64,000 nucleotides of DNA from a virus: positions 1 through 64,000 of IMG/VR virus record IMGVR_UViG_3300042553_000326. The stretch is one strand, 5' to 3'. The notes under the pieces are model-generated. The model worked only from the letters and a program-made list of their open reading frames with translations, was not told the DNA's origin and searched no databases. A program made the translations under genes and the position numbers. This document shows positions 16,922 through 26,400 of this stretch, piece after piece. The first letter of the stretch is position 1. The number at the start of each line of letters is the position of its first letter.

Positions 16922-16983
16922 GATAGAATTATCGCAGTTACTATAGTATCATCGACTATAGATTTATCTGCGATTTCTCTATC
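16922..16983. repeat. compound three-tier inverted repeat
   Basis: Nested arms GATAGA/TCTATC, ATCGCAG/CTGCGAT and ACTATAG/CTATAGT around a 7-nt loop, giving a 62-nt hairpin or cruciform. It lies between repeat A and the GC-rich island. No U-tract follows on either strand, so it is not a simple terminator. Confidence 0.8.
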
Positions 16984-17170
16984 GCCCGGAGTGTGTTGCG
17001 CCACATGGGTTTCGGCGGTTTTGCACGCTACGGGGCCAGGTTGGGCCATAGCGAGGCGCAACGGCGCGGGATGGCATGGGTATCGGCGACCTCCCAATCG
17101 CCCCGCCTGCACCAAACGTCGAGGCCACTCGTCCGGTCGGCGCAAACAGGTCGATCGAGAATAGCCCAAA
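16984..17170. other. GC-rich non-coding island, copy A
   Basis: Clearly GC-richer than the flanking genes and without a supported ORF. It shares the words GCACGCTACG, CAGGTTGG and (inverted) GTCCGGTCGG with the island at 54010-54172. Either a foreign insertion or a structured RNA or DNA element. Confidence 0.6.
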
Positions 17171-17175
17171 CAGCT

Positions 17176-20100
17176 TTAGTCGCCAACTGCAATCCAGTTT
17201 AAAGTACCGGAAGCTAGGATGGTTGCAGATGTCAAATCATAGGTGTAACTTGTAACCTCGTATGTATTTGAAGGTGTAGTACTGTTTGCTTGGACCGTAC
17301 GTCTGTAAGCTGTTATTGTACCTGTCCTCTCACCTGATATCGTAAAGTCTTCATATGTAGTCCACTGAGCGTAGATGTTAGTCTTAAGCTTAGGGTTTAC
17401 GTCAGCTTCTACCGTCAGATTACTCCCAGAGATTGTACGATTATACGTGACAGAGCCTGTCACAGTATAGTCATTACCTGTGGTGTACGGAAATTGAATA
17501 TTAGCATAACCGTCTTCAGTTGAGCCATTGTAATACCATGTTACTGTTGAATATATTGGCTGCTGACCAGCGCCGACGGCGTCTCTGTGAATAGTAGCAT
17601 TGAACGTGTAGCTGAGGTTTATCTGATATATCTCACCTGAGCCGGATGGTGTAGGTAATGAGCCGAATGTGTCAGAGTTCACTGGCCCAGGTCTCGTAAC
17701 AGGGTGTAATGCTTCAAACGCTGTATCTGAGAAAGTAGTAGACGAGTCAGTATAGGTATAAGCAACTGAACCAAATATGGAGCCGTCAGTGTCCTCAGCT
17801 TCGAAGTAGATACGCCATTGCCATGCAGCTGAACTAGGAAATGTAAATAGTTTGCTATCTACAATCATACTGCTCGTTTGCTCGCCTATGTTCACTGTAC
17901 GGAAGGCGTCAGATGTCACCCATGCACCGCCACTGTAATACTCAACCCTCCACTTGTATCGTCTGTAATAATGCTGCGATAATCCATTTCCTTTGACGCT
18001 CAGCGCACGTACATTCACAGTAATACTGCTGCAATTTGTAGGTGTTGTAACTGTATTAGAGGTCCAGTTATTCGTCGAAATAGCACCAGAGCTATTATTT
18101 ACAGCCACACTAGCATTGTACGCTGATAGTACAAGATCGGCCTTAGCTAGGAATTGCCAACGTTTTGAATTAGGCGCTGTCTCCACAAGGCTGGTGGCGC
18201 TACATATTACAGATTGATCCTGCGCGGAGTAGGCTGTTTTATATAACCCTAGAGATGCTGGTGACACGAGCACTTTAGGCTGTGTCTTCCAATAACCTGG
18301 AATTACCACAGTGTCTCCGCTATTAGCAGAACCAGTCTCTAATCTAGATAATGCAGTATATACTATATCACCAACCCCATCTATGTATCGATGTAGTTCC
18401 ACTGATCCGGATGTTATCCTGGCGTAATCAGCGAGACGCGTAAAGTTTGCTCCAGCGTATGATTCAATCCAGCCTTCTGCAGATAGCTTTAAATTGTCGC
18501 CAACCGCTATTTCGTTACCAGTCTGTAATGTACCGGTTGTTATTTTATCAGCTGTTAAGCTACCTATCATTGCATTGGTAATCGCACCGTTCTGAACAGC
18601 TAATGTACCCACAGCAATTGAATTAGCAGAGAGATGAGTAGCATTTACGGAGTTCTCAGCGAGGTTCGCTGCTTCAATTATTAACGGCCCTAAGTCCACA
18701 TTCCCTATTTTCCCAGTTGATGCATCTAAGCCGGCACCGCTCGGATAAGGGTTTATAGAGACAACACCATCTCGTGTCTTAAACTTAAACCATAATCTAA
18801 GATCTCTATCTAAAGAGCTACCATAAGTGCCACTGTTACCTTTAAAAGAACTTAATTCCACAGCGTCAGCAAATACAGGGTTCGGTGTGGGTATTGAAAC
18901 CTCTGCACCATATATAACGGTAGCATCGTGTCCGTGACCTTGCAAGTACGTCAATGTATCATTAACATCTAGGAACACGGTGGTCAATGCTGTAGAAAGA
19001 GTTATATCAGTAGGGTCAGGCGGTGGTGTAATATCTCGTGTAGCACCTACATTAATCGCGCCTACATCTACCCTGACATCATAATTAATGGAATCATATA
19101 AGCATCTTACGATGAAATGACCTAGATTACCTGTCAATGAGGATACTGAAAAGCTACCCCTAGCAGCTGTCGCTGTATTGTCAACCGATGCAGTACAATT
19201 GGTATTGCTGAGTATTGAGTATGCGACTGCCACATTTGTAGAATAGTCTACAGAGCCATCTAATAACTGTATTCTACCAAAGGCATTAGCGTATCCATAA
19301 TTTGTGCCATCAGTGGCTTGTAGCACCGGTAACGCACCTGGCATTGCTGAAGCTCTGACTACTGCTTCCGTAATAGGTGTCGGGGTCTCCCAAACTAAAT
19401 CACTGTCAACTCCAATACCTGATACAGCTACAGCGACACACTCGCTTCTGTATAATGCATCTACACCTGCTGGTATTGTAGCGCTCCAGCCAGATGGTAC
19501 ACTAGAAAAAGATCTCGCAGCTACATCGAAGCTGCCACCAGTAGGCGTAGCCGGTAAAGTAGCACTACGCTTGTACACAAAGATAGTAACATAGACGTTA
19601 GTATCGAACAACCTATTAGTAAGATCCGTCGATATCAGCGGCCATTCCGTCTGTGAAGCTCTCGCGTCTGCTGATCTAGGAACCACTGTTATCGTCTGCT
19701 CACCTACTAAATCTGTGGGCAACTGGAAGGAAGTTCCACCTGATGTACCTACTGTCTGCCACTCTGTGTATATCGTTATGTCGTCCACAGGCGTAGTGGT
19801 AGCTAATATCTCAAAACTGTTTACACGACCATCGCTTTCAGCCGTCCAAGTAATTAACCCAGGTGATGTCGAAGTATATGTACTATTTGGCACATACGCC
19901 AGATTAGATACTTGAGCAAGAGCCTCTCTAAATAGATGTCTAGTTGCTACTACTTCATCGTCCTTAGCATTCCAAGCTAAAGCAGCTGCATCGAATTTTA
20001 CACCGGATATTTGTATTGATCTATCGTTAGGATTGACTTCAGTTACCTTGATTATTTCACCTGGAATATTCAATACATCAGATGTGACTTTAGTTATATC

Positions 20101-21675
20101 GCCAGGCTCTAGCTTGAAATAATTCTTATTCAGTGGTAGCGTATATGTAGTTGATACTCTACTTAGTCTTACAATCTGTTCAGCATGTGCTAATGCTAAC
20201 TTGTACGAATCAACATGAGACGCAAACACTTCAGTTTCCAGTGCCTGATTACTATCCTCTACAAGATACTGTATGTAAGCAGCGCTGTCACGCTCAGGCC
20301 ATGAAACGGTGTCTTCTGTATAGTCTTTTGCAGTATTCAGGTAACGGACAGTACAGTAATTAAATCGTGACTGTGCATTAGGCCACACTATACTGTTTTC
20401 ATCACCTCGAATTATATCGTCATCAGTGAGATAAACATCAATAGCGTCCACCCAGTCGGTCTGTGCTGGCGTATCAGGTGAGACACTGGTTGAATTAACT
20501 GCTCTAGATAATGTCAAACCTTGTTGTACAACTGCGCCAACAGGGTAAGTTACACCTGTCTCATAAACGTAAGGATACTGCACGCGTAACTTATATTTAC
20601 CGCCTGACCACACGAATTCACAATTAGGCATTGACTCTAAGAGTATCTCTACGTTCTCACGTATTGTCTTCCTAGAATCTAATGCTATATTACACTCATA
20701 CTTGTGGAGTTGTCTGGTACCACCCTTAGCTCTCCAGATAGAACCCTCTAATGAAGACGTATCAACAACCTGTTCGCATAGAATATAAGCTTCATAGAAT
20801 GAATCGAGATCTAGTTTGTCTACAGACAGTCCACGTCCATATAGAGAATTAGTGAGATAATCAATTAGACACAAGGCTGGATTATTAGAATAAGTTTTAC
20901 CAGCTGATAGCGTTCTAGAACCCGCCGTACCCTCGATGGTTTTAACCTTCATACCCTCTACATAGAACTGAGCAGTAGGAGGACCACCAAATTGAGGATC
21001 GTCTCTGTTAATACGATATGCACAGGTAGCATAGGCTACGTTGGTGAATTCTGCAGTTTCTCTTGTTGAGTCATTTGCAGTCATCCAGGGATCAGCCATA
21101 CTACCATCTTTATACACTGCTACCTTAGCACCATGTGTATATGGATCTACCTTAGTGACGCCAGAGGGTACCGCATTAGGATCTATGTTATATTGAACTT
21201 CATTGAACTCATTGACATACTCACCATTGATCTTCTTTGAATCGATGTCAACAGCGTATACAGCATTGATACCACCGAAACATAATGATTGTTGCGTCAA
21301 TAAAAATTCATGCTTTGAGCCAGATATATTAGAGTCTAAAGAAGTGCTAGCTTTGAATATAGTTGCGGATTCGTCTGGTGCATTGGCATAATAGTTGTTA
21401 AGTGTGACATGATGCACCCTGTTTCCACCTACCAGTTGTCTACCATAGATTACACTCAGTGAGATTGCCTCACTATCTGCAACAATCTTGATACCCTTTG
21501 CAGCATCAGCTCTTGCCTCCGCCTCTTCTTGCATCTTTCTTTGCTTCTCACGTTGCTGTTCAGCTTGCTTCTGCTGAAATACAGCTGATAGCACAAATGA
21601 GATTACCGCCATAGCAATCTTAACTACAATAGAAGTACTAAGCGCTGCTATTATCGATGTTACAATACCAACCAT
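17176..21675 (-). CDS. gpJ-like tail tip/hub host-specificity protein
   Basis: 1,499 aa. A hydrophobic N-terminal segment (1-33) followed by a charged coiled coil (34-60), then a region characteristic of phage tail-tip attachment proteins, with NPALCLIDYLTNSLYGRGL at about 265-285. Fibronectin-like beta domains fill the middle. A segment resembling central tail-tip (DUF1983-type) C-termini, with IGNVDLGPLIIEAANL...LTADKITTGTL, lies near 985-1050. Predicted to close the tail tip and contribute to receptor contact and membrane perforation. Start overlaps the cupin gene stop by 1 nt. Confidence 0.85.
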   Translation of the reverse strand: MVGIVTSIIAALSTSIVVKIAMAVISFVLSAVFQQKQAEQQREKQRKMQEEAEARADAAKGIKIVADSEAISLSVIYGRQLVGGNRVHHVTLNNYYANAPDESATIFKASTSLDSNISGSKHEFLLTQQSLCFGGINAVYAVDIDSKKINGEYVNEFNEVQYNIDPNAVPSGVTKVDPYTHGAKVAVYKDGSMADPWMTANDSTRETAEFTNVAYATCAYRINRDDPQFGGPPTAQFYVEGMKVKTIEGTAGSRTLSAGKTYSNNPALCLIDYLTNSLYGRGLSVDKLDLDSFYEAYILCEQVVDTSSLEGSIWRAKGGTRQLHKYECNIALDSRKTIRENVEILLESMPNCEFVWSGGKYKLRVQYPYVYETGVTYPVGAVVQQGLTLSRAVNSTSVSPDTPAQTDWVDAIDVYLTDDDIIRGDENSIVWPNAQSRFNYCTVRYLNTAKDYTEDTVSWPERDSAAYIQYLVEDSNQALETEVFASHVDSYKLALAHAEQIVRLSRVSTTYTLPLNKNYFKLEPGDITKVTSDVLNIPGEIIKVTEVNPNDRSIQISGVKFDAAALAWNAKDDEVVATRHLFREALAQVSNLAYVPNSTYTSTSPGLITWTAESDGRVNSFEILATTTPVDDITIYTEWQTVGTSGGTSFQLPTDLVGEQTITVVPRSADARASQTEWPLISTDLTNRLFDTNVYVTIFVYKRSATLPATPTGGSFDVAARSFSSVPSGWSATIPAGVDALYRSECVAVAVSGIGVDSDLVWETPTPITEAVVRASAMPGALPVLQATDGTNYGYANAFGRIQLLDGSVDYSTNVAVAYSILSNTNCTASVDNTATAARGSFSVSSLTGNLGHFIVRCLYDSINYDVRVDVGAINVGATRDITPPPDPTDITLSTALTTVFLDVNDTLTYLQGHGHDATVIYGAEVSIPTPNPVFADAVELSSFKGNSGTYGSSLDRDLRLWFKFKTRDGVVSINPYPSGAGLDASTGKIGNVDLGPLIIEAANLAENSVNATHLSANSIAVGTLAVQNGAITNAMIGSLTADKITTGTLQTGNEIAVGDNLKLSAEGWIESYAGANFTRLADYARITSGSVELHRYIDGVGDIVYTALSRLETGSANSGDTVVIPGYWKTQPKVLVSPASLGLYKTAYSAQDQSVICSATSLVETAPNSKRWQFLAKADLVLSAYNASVAVNNSSGAISTNNWTSNTVTTPTNCSSITVNVRALSVKGNGLSQHYYRRYKWRVEYYSGGAWVTSDAFRTVNIGEQTSSMIVDSKLFTFPSSAAWQWRIYFEAEDTDGSIFGSVAYTYTDSSTTFSDTAFEALHPVTRPGPVNSDTFGSLPTPSGSGEIYQINLSYTFNATIHRDAVGAGQQPIYSTVTWYYNGSTEDGYANIQFPYTTGNDYTVTGSVTYNRTISGSNLTVEADVNPKLKTNIYAQWTTYEDFTISGERTGTITAYRRTVQANSTTPSNTYEVTSYTYDLTSATILASGTLNWIAVGD

Positions 21676-22181
21676 TATAAACTCCTTTCTAAGAGCTTAA
21701 CATCTTCGTCGAGAAAGGATAGGTAGTCCGCATATCTATCGAACTTTAGGAAATCAAGTATTTCATCTCTCGGTAATTCATTCGGTACTCCAAATGCGCA
21801 CACCCAATGTGTATCTTTATGTGCATATCCCGCACGTTTCATACCACGACGAACTTCGGTAATATGCGGTCCGAATACATCATGGACTCCATCTTCTGGT
21901 GTCCATATAGTCATATGACCACTTATCATGATACTGACGTGATCGTGTCGGTGAGTAATGCCAGTGGCTATCGTACCTGCCTTAAAAAATATCTCCCTGA
22001 CATACACATTATTGCCGTAATAGTGAGACGGCTGAAGATCATTCTTAGGCATGCTTGCTTCGAGTCTCTCTATCTTCAACATAGAGTCTTCTATATTATC
22101 AGTGAGCTTCAACTGTCTGAATTCGTTCAAAGGTTTGAGGCTATTGAATGTTAGTTGCGTTTCTAACTTAGCGGGTAACAT
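21675..22181 (-). CDS. cupin-fold tail-region protein
   Basis: 168 aa. Residues 65-125 resemble a cupin barrel: VREIFFKAGTIATGITHRHDH (two metal-binding type His), then ISGHMTIW and later HITEVRRG...AHKDTHWVCAF. Such proteins are found in several siphovirus tail-tip operons with unknown role. One-nt overlaps on both sides show tight coupling with the hub genes. Whether it binds metal or acts as an enzyme is not known. Confidence 0.7.
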   Translation of the reverse strand: MLPAKLETQLTFNSLKPLNEFRQLKLTDNIEDSMLKIERLEASMPKNDLQPSHYYGNNVYVREIFFKAGTIATGITHRHDHVSIMISGHMTIWTPEDGVHDVFGPHITEVRRGMKRAGYAHKDTHWVCAFGVPNELPRDEILDFLKFDRYADYLSFLDEDVKLLERSL

Positions 22182-22786
22182 TATGCCTTACCCCATAGAT
22201 AAGCCGTCTTCGATGATGTGAGTCCTACCTGATCGAAAGCACTGTCGTCAGGGTTAATCTTACGTAATGCATCCTTTGTGGTCATAAACAGTTTAGTGAG
22301 ATTTAATGCTGCCATAGGACTTGAGCACTCTAGCGTAGCTACTGCAGTACCTTCTTCAGGTTCTACAGCATACCCAGTTGTATCAATAACACCTGAGTAA
22401 GCGATTATCAGGTCAGCTACATCAGTTAGATATTGTCCAGGTGCTGCACCACCTAACGTACCATTAGTGGTATTAAGGAAACACACATAGATATTCACTT
22501 CAGAACCTACTACACCGTCTTCAAATAACTGACGCTTACTGAAACTAGGATCCACATATAGTATTTTATAAGTTTCTCTATCGACAGCTTGTGATAACTT
22601 CGGTGCCTCGACCATACTCAAGCCATTGCCTGTTTGAAACGTCACACCAAGCCCAGATACCGTTATAGGGATTGCAGCTGTAGTATCTAGCAGAGTTTCA
22701 GTAGGTGCAATAACATGCACTAGGTAAGCGAATGACACATTATCTAACGCGAGCAGTGTAGTGGCATTAGCACTTATCGATCTCAT
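22181..22786 (-). CDS. tail hub/distal tail protein
   Basis: 201 aa, beta-rich. The C-terminal segment NPDDSAFDQV...KTAYLWGK (175-201) is a recurrent ending of phage tail-tip proteins that sit between the tape measure and gpJ-like genes. Overlaps the upstream gene by 4 nt (ATGA). Assigned from position and this signature. Confidence 0.7.
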   Translation of the reverse strand: MRSISANATTLLALDNVSFAYLVHVIAPTETLLDTTAAIPITVSGLGVTFQTGNGLSMVEAPKLSQAVDRETYKILYVDPSFSKRQLFEDGVVGSEVNIYVCFLNTTNGTLGGAAPGQYLTDVADLIIAYSGVIDTTGYAVEPEEGTAVATLECSSPMAALNLTKLFMTTKDALRKINPDDSAFDQVGLTSSKTAYLWGKA

Positions 22787-23391
22787 AGTGCCTCCACAAG
22801 TTTCACTGAACCATTATCGCTAAGAATACCATCTGTGAATTTTATACCTAATGCAACATCTTTTTCGTACAAGGCTGTTAAGGTAACGTTTCCACCTGTT
22901 TTTATTGCGACACCGTTGGTTAATGCTGATACTAATGGAGGTGCTATTCCAACGTTAGCACTAGCAGCGCCTGCATCGGTAACCATATATACTTTGGAGT
23001 GATTAGCGAATTTAATGAATTCTCCAGGAACCATTGCGGATGCGCCAGTGATATTCAGTGTACTAGCACCAATAGATGCTGTACCGTTTACAACGATTCC
23101 GTCAGCAGATGTAGTCAGATTAGGAACCTGCGGCATACGAACGTATATTGGAGTATAAGCCCCATTTTTAACACTATGCACTAGAAATCCTGTAGTCCCG
23201 TTTTCAGGGTGCACATTTGCTTCGATCTCCCACCTTTGCACATTCTGCGAACCAGTGACTCTACGTAGGCTCAGCATATCTTGCACATAAGCAGGTTGGT
23301 TACTTGTAATAGACAATGGTGCAACGAATACTGTTTGTAACTCGGAATCCTGTCCGGTATTTGTACTTGTTTTTAGTATCCCATATTTCAT
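22783..23391 (-). CDS. distal tail protein candidate
   Basis: 202 aa, first gene after the tape measure gene. Beta-rich with MLSLRRVTGSQNVQRWEIEANVHPEN (residues 38-63), the type of sequence found in minor tail/distal tail proteins. SD AAGGA upstream of the ATG at 23391. No enzyme motif. Confidence 0.7.
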   Translation of the reverse strand: MKYGILKTSTNTGQDSELQTVFVAPLSITSNQPAYVQDMLSLRRVTGSQNVQRWEIEANVHPENGTTGFLVHSVKNGAYTPIYVRMPQVPNLTTSADGIVVNGTASIGASTLNITGASAMVPGEFIKFANHSKVYMVTDAGAASANVGIAPPLVSALTNGVAIKTGGNVTLTALYEKDVALGIKFTDGILSDNGSVKLVEAL

Positions 23392-23411
23392 ATAGTGTCC
23401 TTAAGAAAGGA

Positions 23412-23431
23412 CAAGGGGATCGCTCCCCTTG
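23412..23431 (-). terminator. hairpin terminator after the tape measure gene
   Basis: CAAGGGGA/TCCCCTTG stem with a 4-nt loop, 6 nt after the tape-measure stop; minus-strand tail TCCTTTCTTAA. Probably partial termination, as the tail-tip genes follow. Confidence 0.65.
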
Positions 23432-23437
23432 TTTACC

Positions 23438-26400
23438 TTATCTACGGCCCTTCTCAGCGTTGTGCATGTTGACACCTGTCGCTATTTGAGGGATCATCTT
23501 TTGTATCTCAGAGCGTGTCTGACGAGATACATCGCCAGTGATATTAATATTGAACACCTGTTGAGACTTCTGTTCATCCATCCTCTTACTTGAATCAATA
23601 GATGCCATTGCGGGCGTTACAGCTAATGCACCTGCAACTAAGCCACCCTCTGCGAAACGTCTGAAAGAACCGTTGTTAATAGACTCAAGTAGTGGTAAGA
23701 ACTTCTTTGTAGAATTAGCATTTATTACATACTCTCCGTTAGAAAGCATGGTTGCTATACTATCAGAGGTTCCGGTACCAGCACCACTTACTCTACCGCC
23801 GCTAGCCATCCCGTATCCAAAGTCCCATTGCCATTCTGGAATCTCTATGATCATATCTGGAGGAGCTATAGGCGTCGATACTGCAGCACCTGCCGCCGTA
23901 CCACCAGCTGTATCTCCTGTAAACCATTCTTTGGCACCAGATATCAGACCACCGATTCCACCTAACAGGCCTCCACCTCCTGGAGCTGTAGATCCACCTG
24001 TAAATATGCCTTTAATGATATCCCAGGCTGATGTGAGGATGCTCTTGAGATCACCCCAAGCAGACTTCAAAATACCACCGAGATCTCGCCAAGCACTAGA
24101 TAAAGAGGAAAAGAAGAAGTTATTATTATCATTTAGTACACCAGCATTTGTATTAGCAGCTGCATCTAATACTTTAGCTTGTGCATCTAAATTTACAGCA
24201 GACATCTGCTCGGATACTTTATTTTCTGCTGAGAATAACTTAGATCTGATTGTGTTACCAGAATCTACTACTTCTTTCAAAGCGATAGGTGTAGATTGTA
24301 ACGATTCAGTAAGCGAACCAGCGGAGTCAGGTAGTACAGCTCCTAGATTCTTTAGGTTCTTCTGTAGTAGGTCAGTAGCTTCACTTCCATCTGTAGTAGA
24401 ATTCTTCCCACCTAATATGAATTCGTTGAAGTTATCTTTAATACCTTTGAAGTACCCGCCAATACCTTCATAACCAGGCCCCTGCTTGGATTCAAAGATT
24501 CTACCAATATTAGTAAAGCTTTGAGCTTGATTGGCCATATATCTAGCGATGAATCCTTCAATAGTACCTTTCATGAAGGCTTTAACGAAACTATCAACAG
24601 ATACCTCAATAATTCTATTAGTGAAATTATTGAACATACCCCTAATCAGCGATTCCGGACCATCGAACCAGTTCTTGTTACCCTTGAATACTTCTGACAT
24701 ACTTTGTGAAAGTTGTGAAGTGAATTCAGACGCAAGTGATATACCGAGGTTTCTAGCTTCAGGCTTAATGAAGACGCCCCATTTAATGTTAGCCAATGAC
24801 TCGCCTACTGCCTTAGCTATCTGTGGGCCTACAGTCTTCTCTGCTGATTTCTGCTTTCGCATATTCAAAGAGATGATCCGCTTATCACCACCACCTGGCT
24901 TAGCCTCTTCAGCATCAATAGCGTTCCTAGCCTCTTCGAACCTATTAAGGTGATACTCAATAGATTGTTCAGTCCACTCATCAAGACCATCAGCTACTTC
25001 TTTTGTAAAGCCATTCAGCATCTCTCTGAATTCGCTATCGCCTCTACCAGCGAATGTCTGTATAACAGCCTCAGAGAAATTCATGCTGTCAAGCTTCTTA
25101 GAGAATCCGCCCTTTGTCTCATTAGGTACTAACGCGTCCTTTGGAGATGCATTGGCATTAAGGATATCATCAATCCTAGGACCACCTTTTCTGAGAAACT
25201 CCGTAGCTCCAAAGATACCACCAAACGGTTGAAGCGCCTTTGCAGCTTCATCACGTACTTTACCTAATATCTCACGTCTAGCTTCCGAAGTCTCTGCGGC
25301 ATAACCTGCCTCTGCAGTTCTATATGCAACAACCTTATCTCTTATCTTGGTGTATTTATCTAGAGTATCTACAAGTTCGCTTCGCTCGGCATCCCCAAGT
25401 GCAGCTATCTTTTCTATAGATGTGGTAAAGCCTGTGGACTCCAATGCATCTTGTATAACGCCATTCGCTTTATCTAATTCCATATTACCCATGGCATCAC
25501 GAATAGCATTACTAGATTCATCAGCCGTCTTACCGAAAGCTGAACGTATAGCATTGAGAATGCGGTCTCTGATACCACCCAGACCCATAGAGTCAATTAC
25601 CTTATTGAAAGCTGCTAATGCTCTGTCTGTAAGACTTCCTCCACTGGAAGGAACCATCCCTTCTATTTCCTTCGGACCTAATCGTCTGCCAATAAACTTC
25701 TCTACGTAGGCTGGATCTTCAGCATAGCCGCCTTTCTGCAAACCAGTAGCAAACTTGACCATATCAGCTTCGGCGTTTAGAGACTCTTTATAGCGTCTCT
25801 GAATCAAACCTGAGTACTCTTCCTCAAATTCGATTATATCCTTGAAGACTCTGAAATTCTGCTTTATAGGATTGCCCTTAGCATCTTTATCACTACGCGT
25901 CACGAACGGTTGATTACCTACTGCAATCATATTGCCAAGATTATTGCCTACAATCTTTGCACCATAACCAGTCTCAAGACCCCAATGTCGAAGAATCACA
26001 TCTGGACTTACACCCAGTGTATTACCGACACGTTCGGCAGATGTACGATATGTACGTTCGAATAGCGCCTTTCCACCTTCACTAAAGCCCGGTAGCCCTG
26101 CACCACTATTGATTGCCTCAAGCAGACCCTGGTATTTGGCAGTGGACTTCGCATTGACAACAAACTCACCATTAGACAACCTAGCGAGAATACTATCTGA
26201 TGTACCAGTTCCAGCGCCTCTAATAGATCCACCAGCAGCATAACCTTCAGGATCTTTACCCTCATTACCCCTTAGCATCCATTCAAAGAAGTCAAATGGT
26301 GTCTTAAATTTAGTTTGCCTAAACTTAGGAGCTTTGTATCTAGGATTGTCCTCGAAATGCTGAGGCTTACCGTATATCGATGGATCAGGATTGTATTGAG

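Larger units (their letters stand above)
16797..17175. other. 379-bp non-coding region before the fibre operon
   Basis: Contains, from low to high coordinate, repeat A (16864-16916), a compound inverted repeat (16922-16983) and a GC-rich island (16984-17170). No credible coding sequence. It separates the tail-hub operon from the fibre operon and probably holds a promoter or a processed RNA. Confidence 0.8.
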
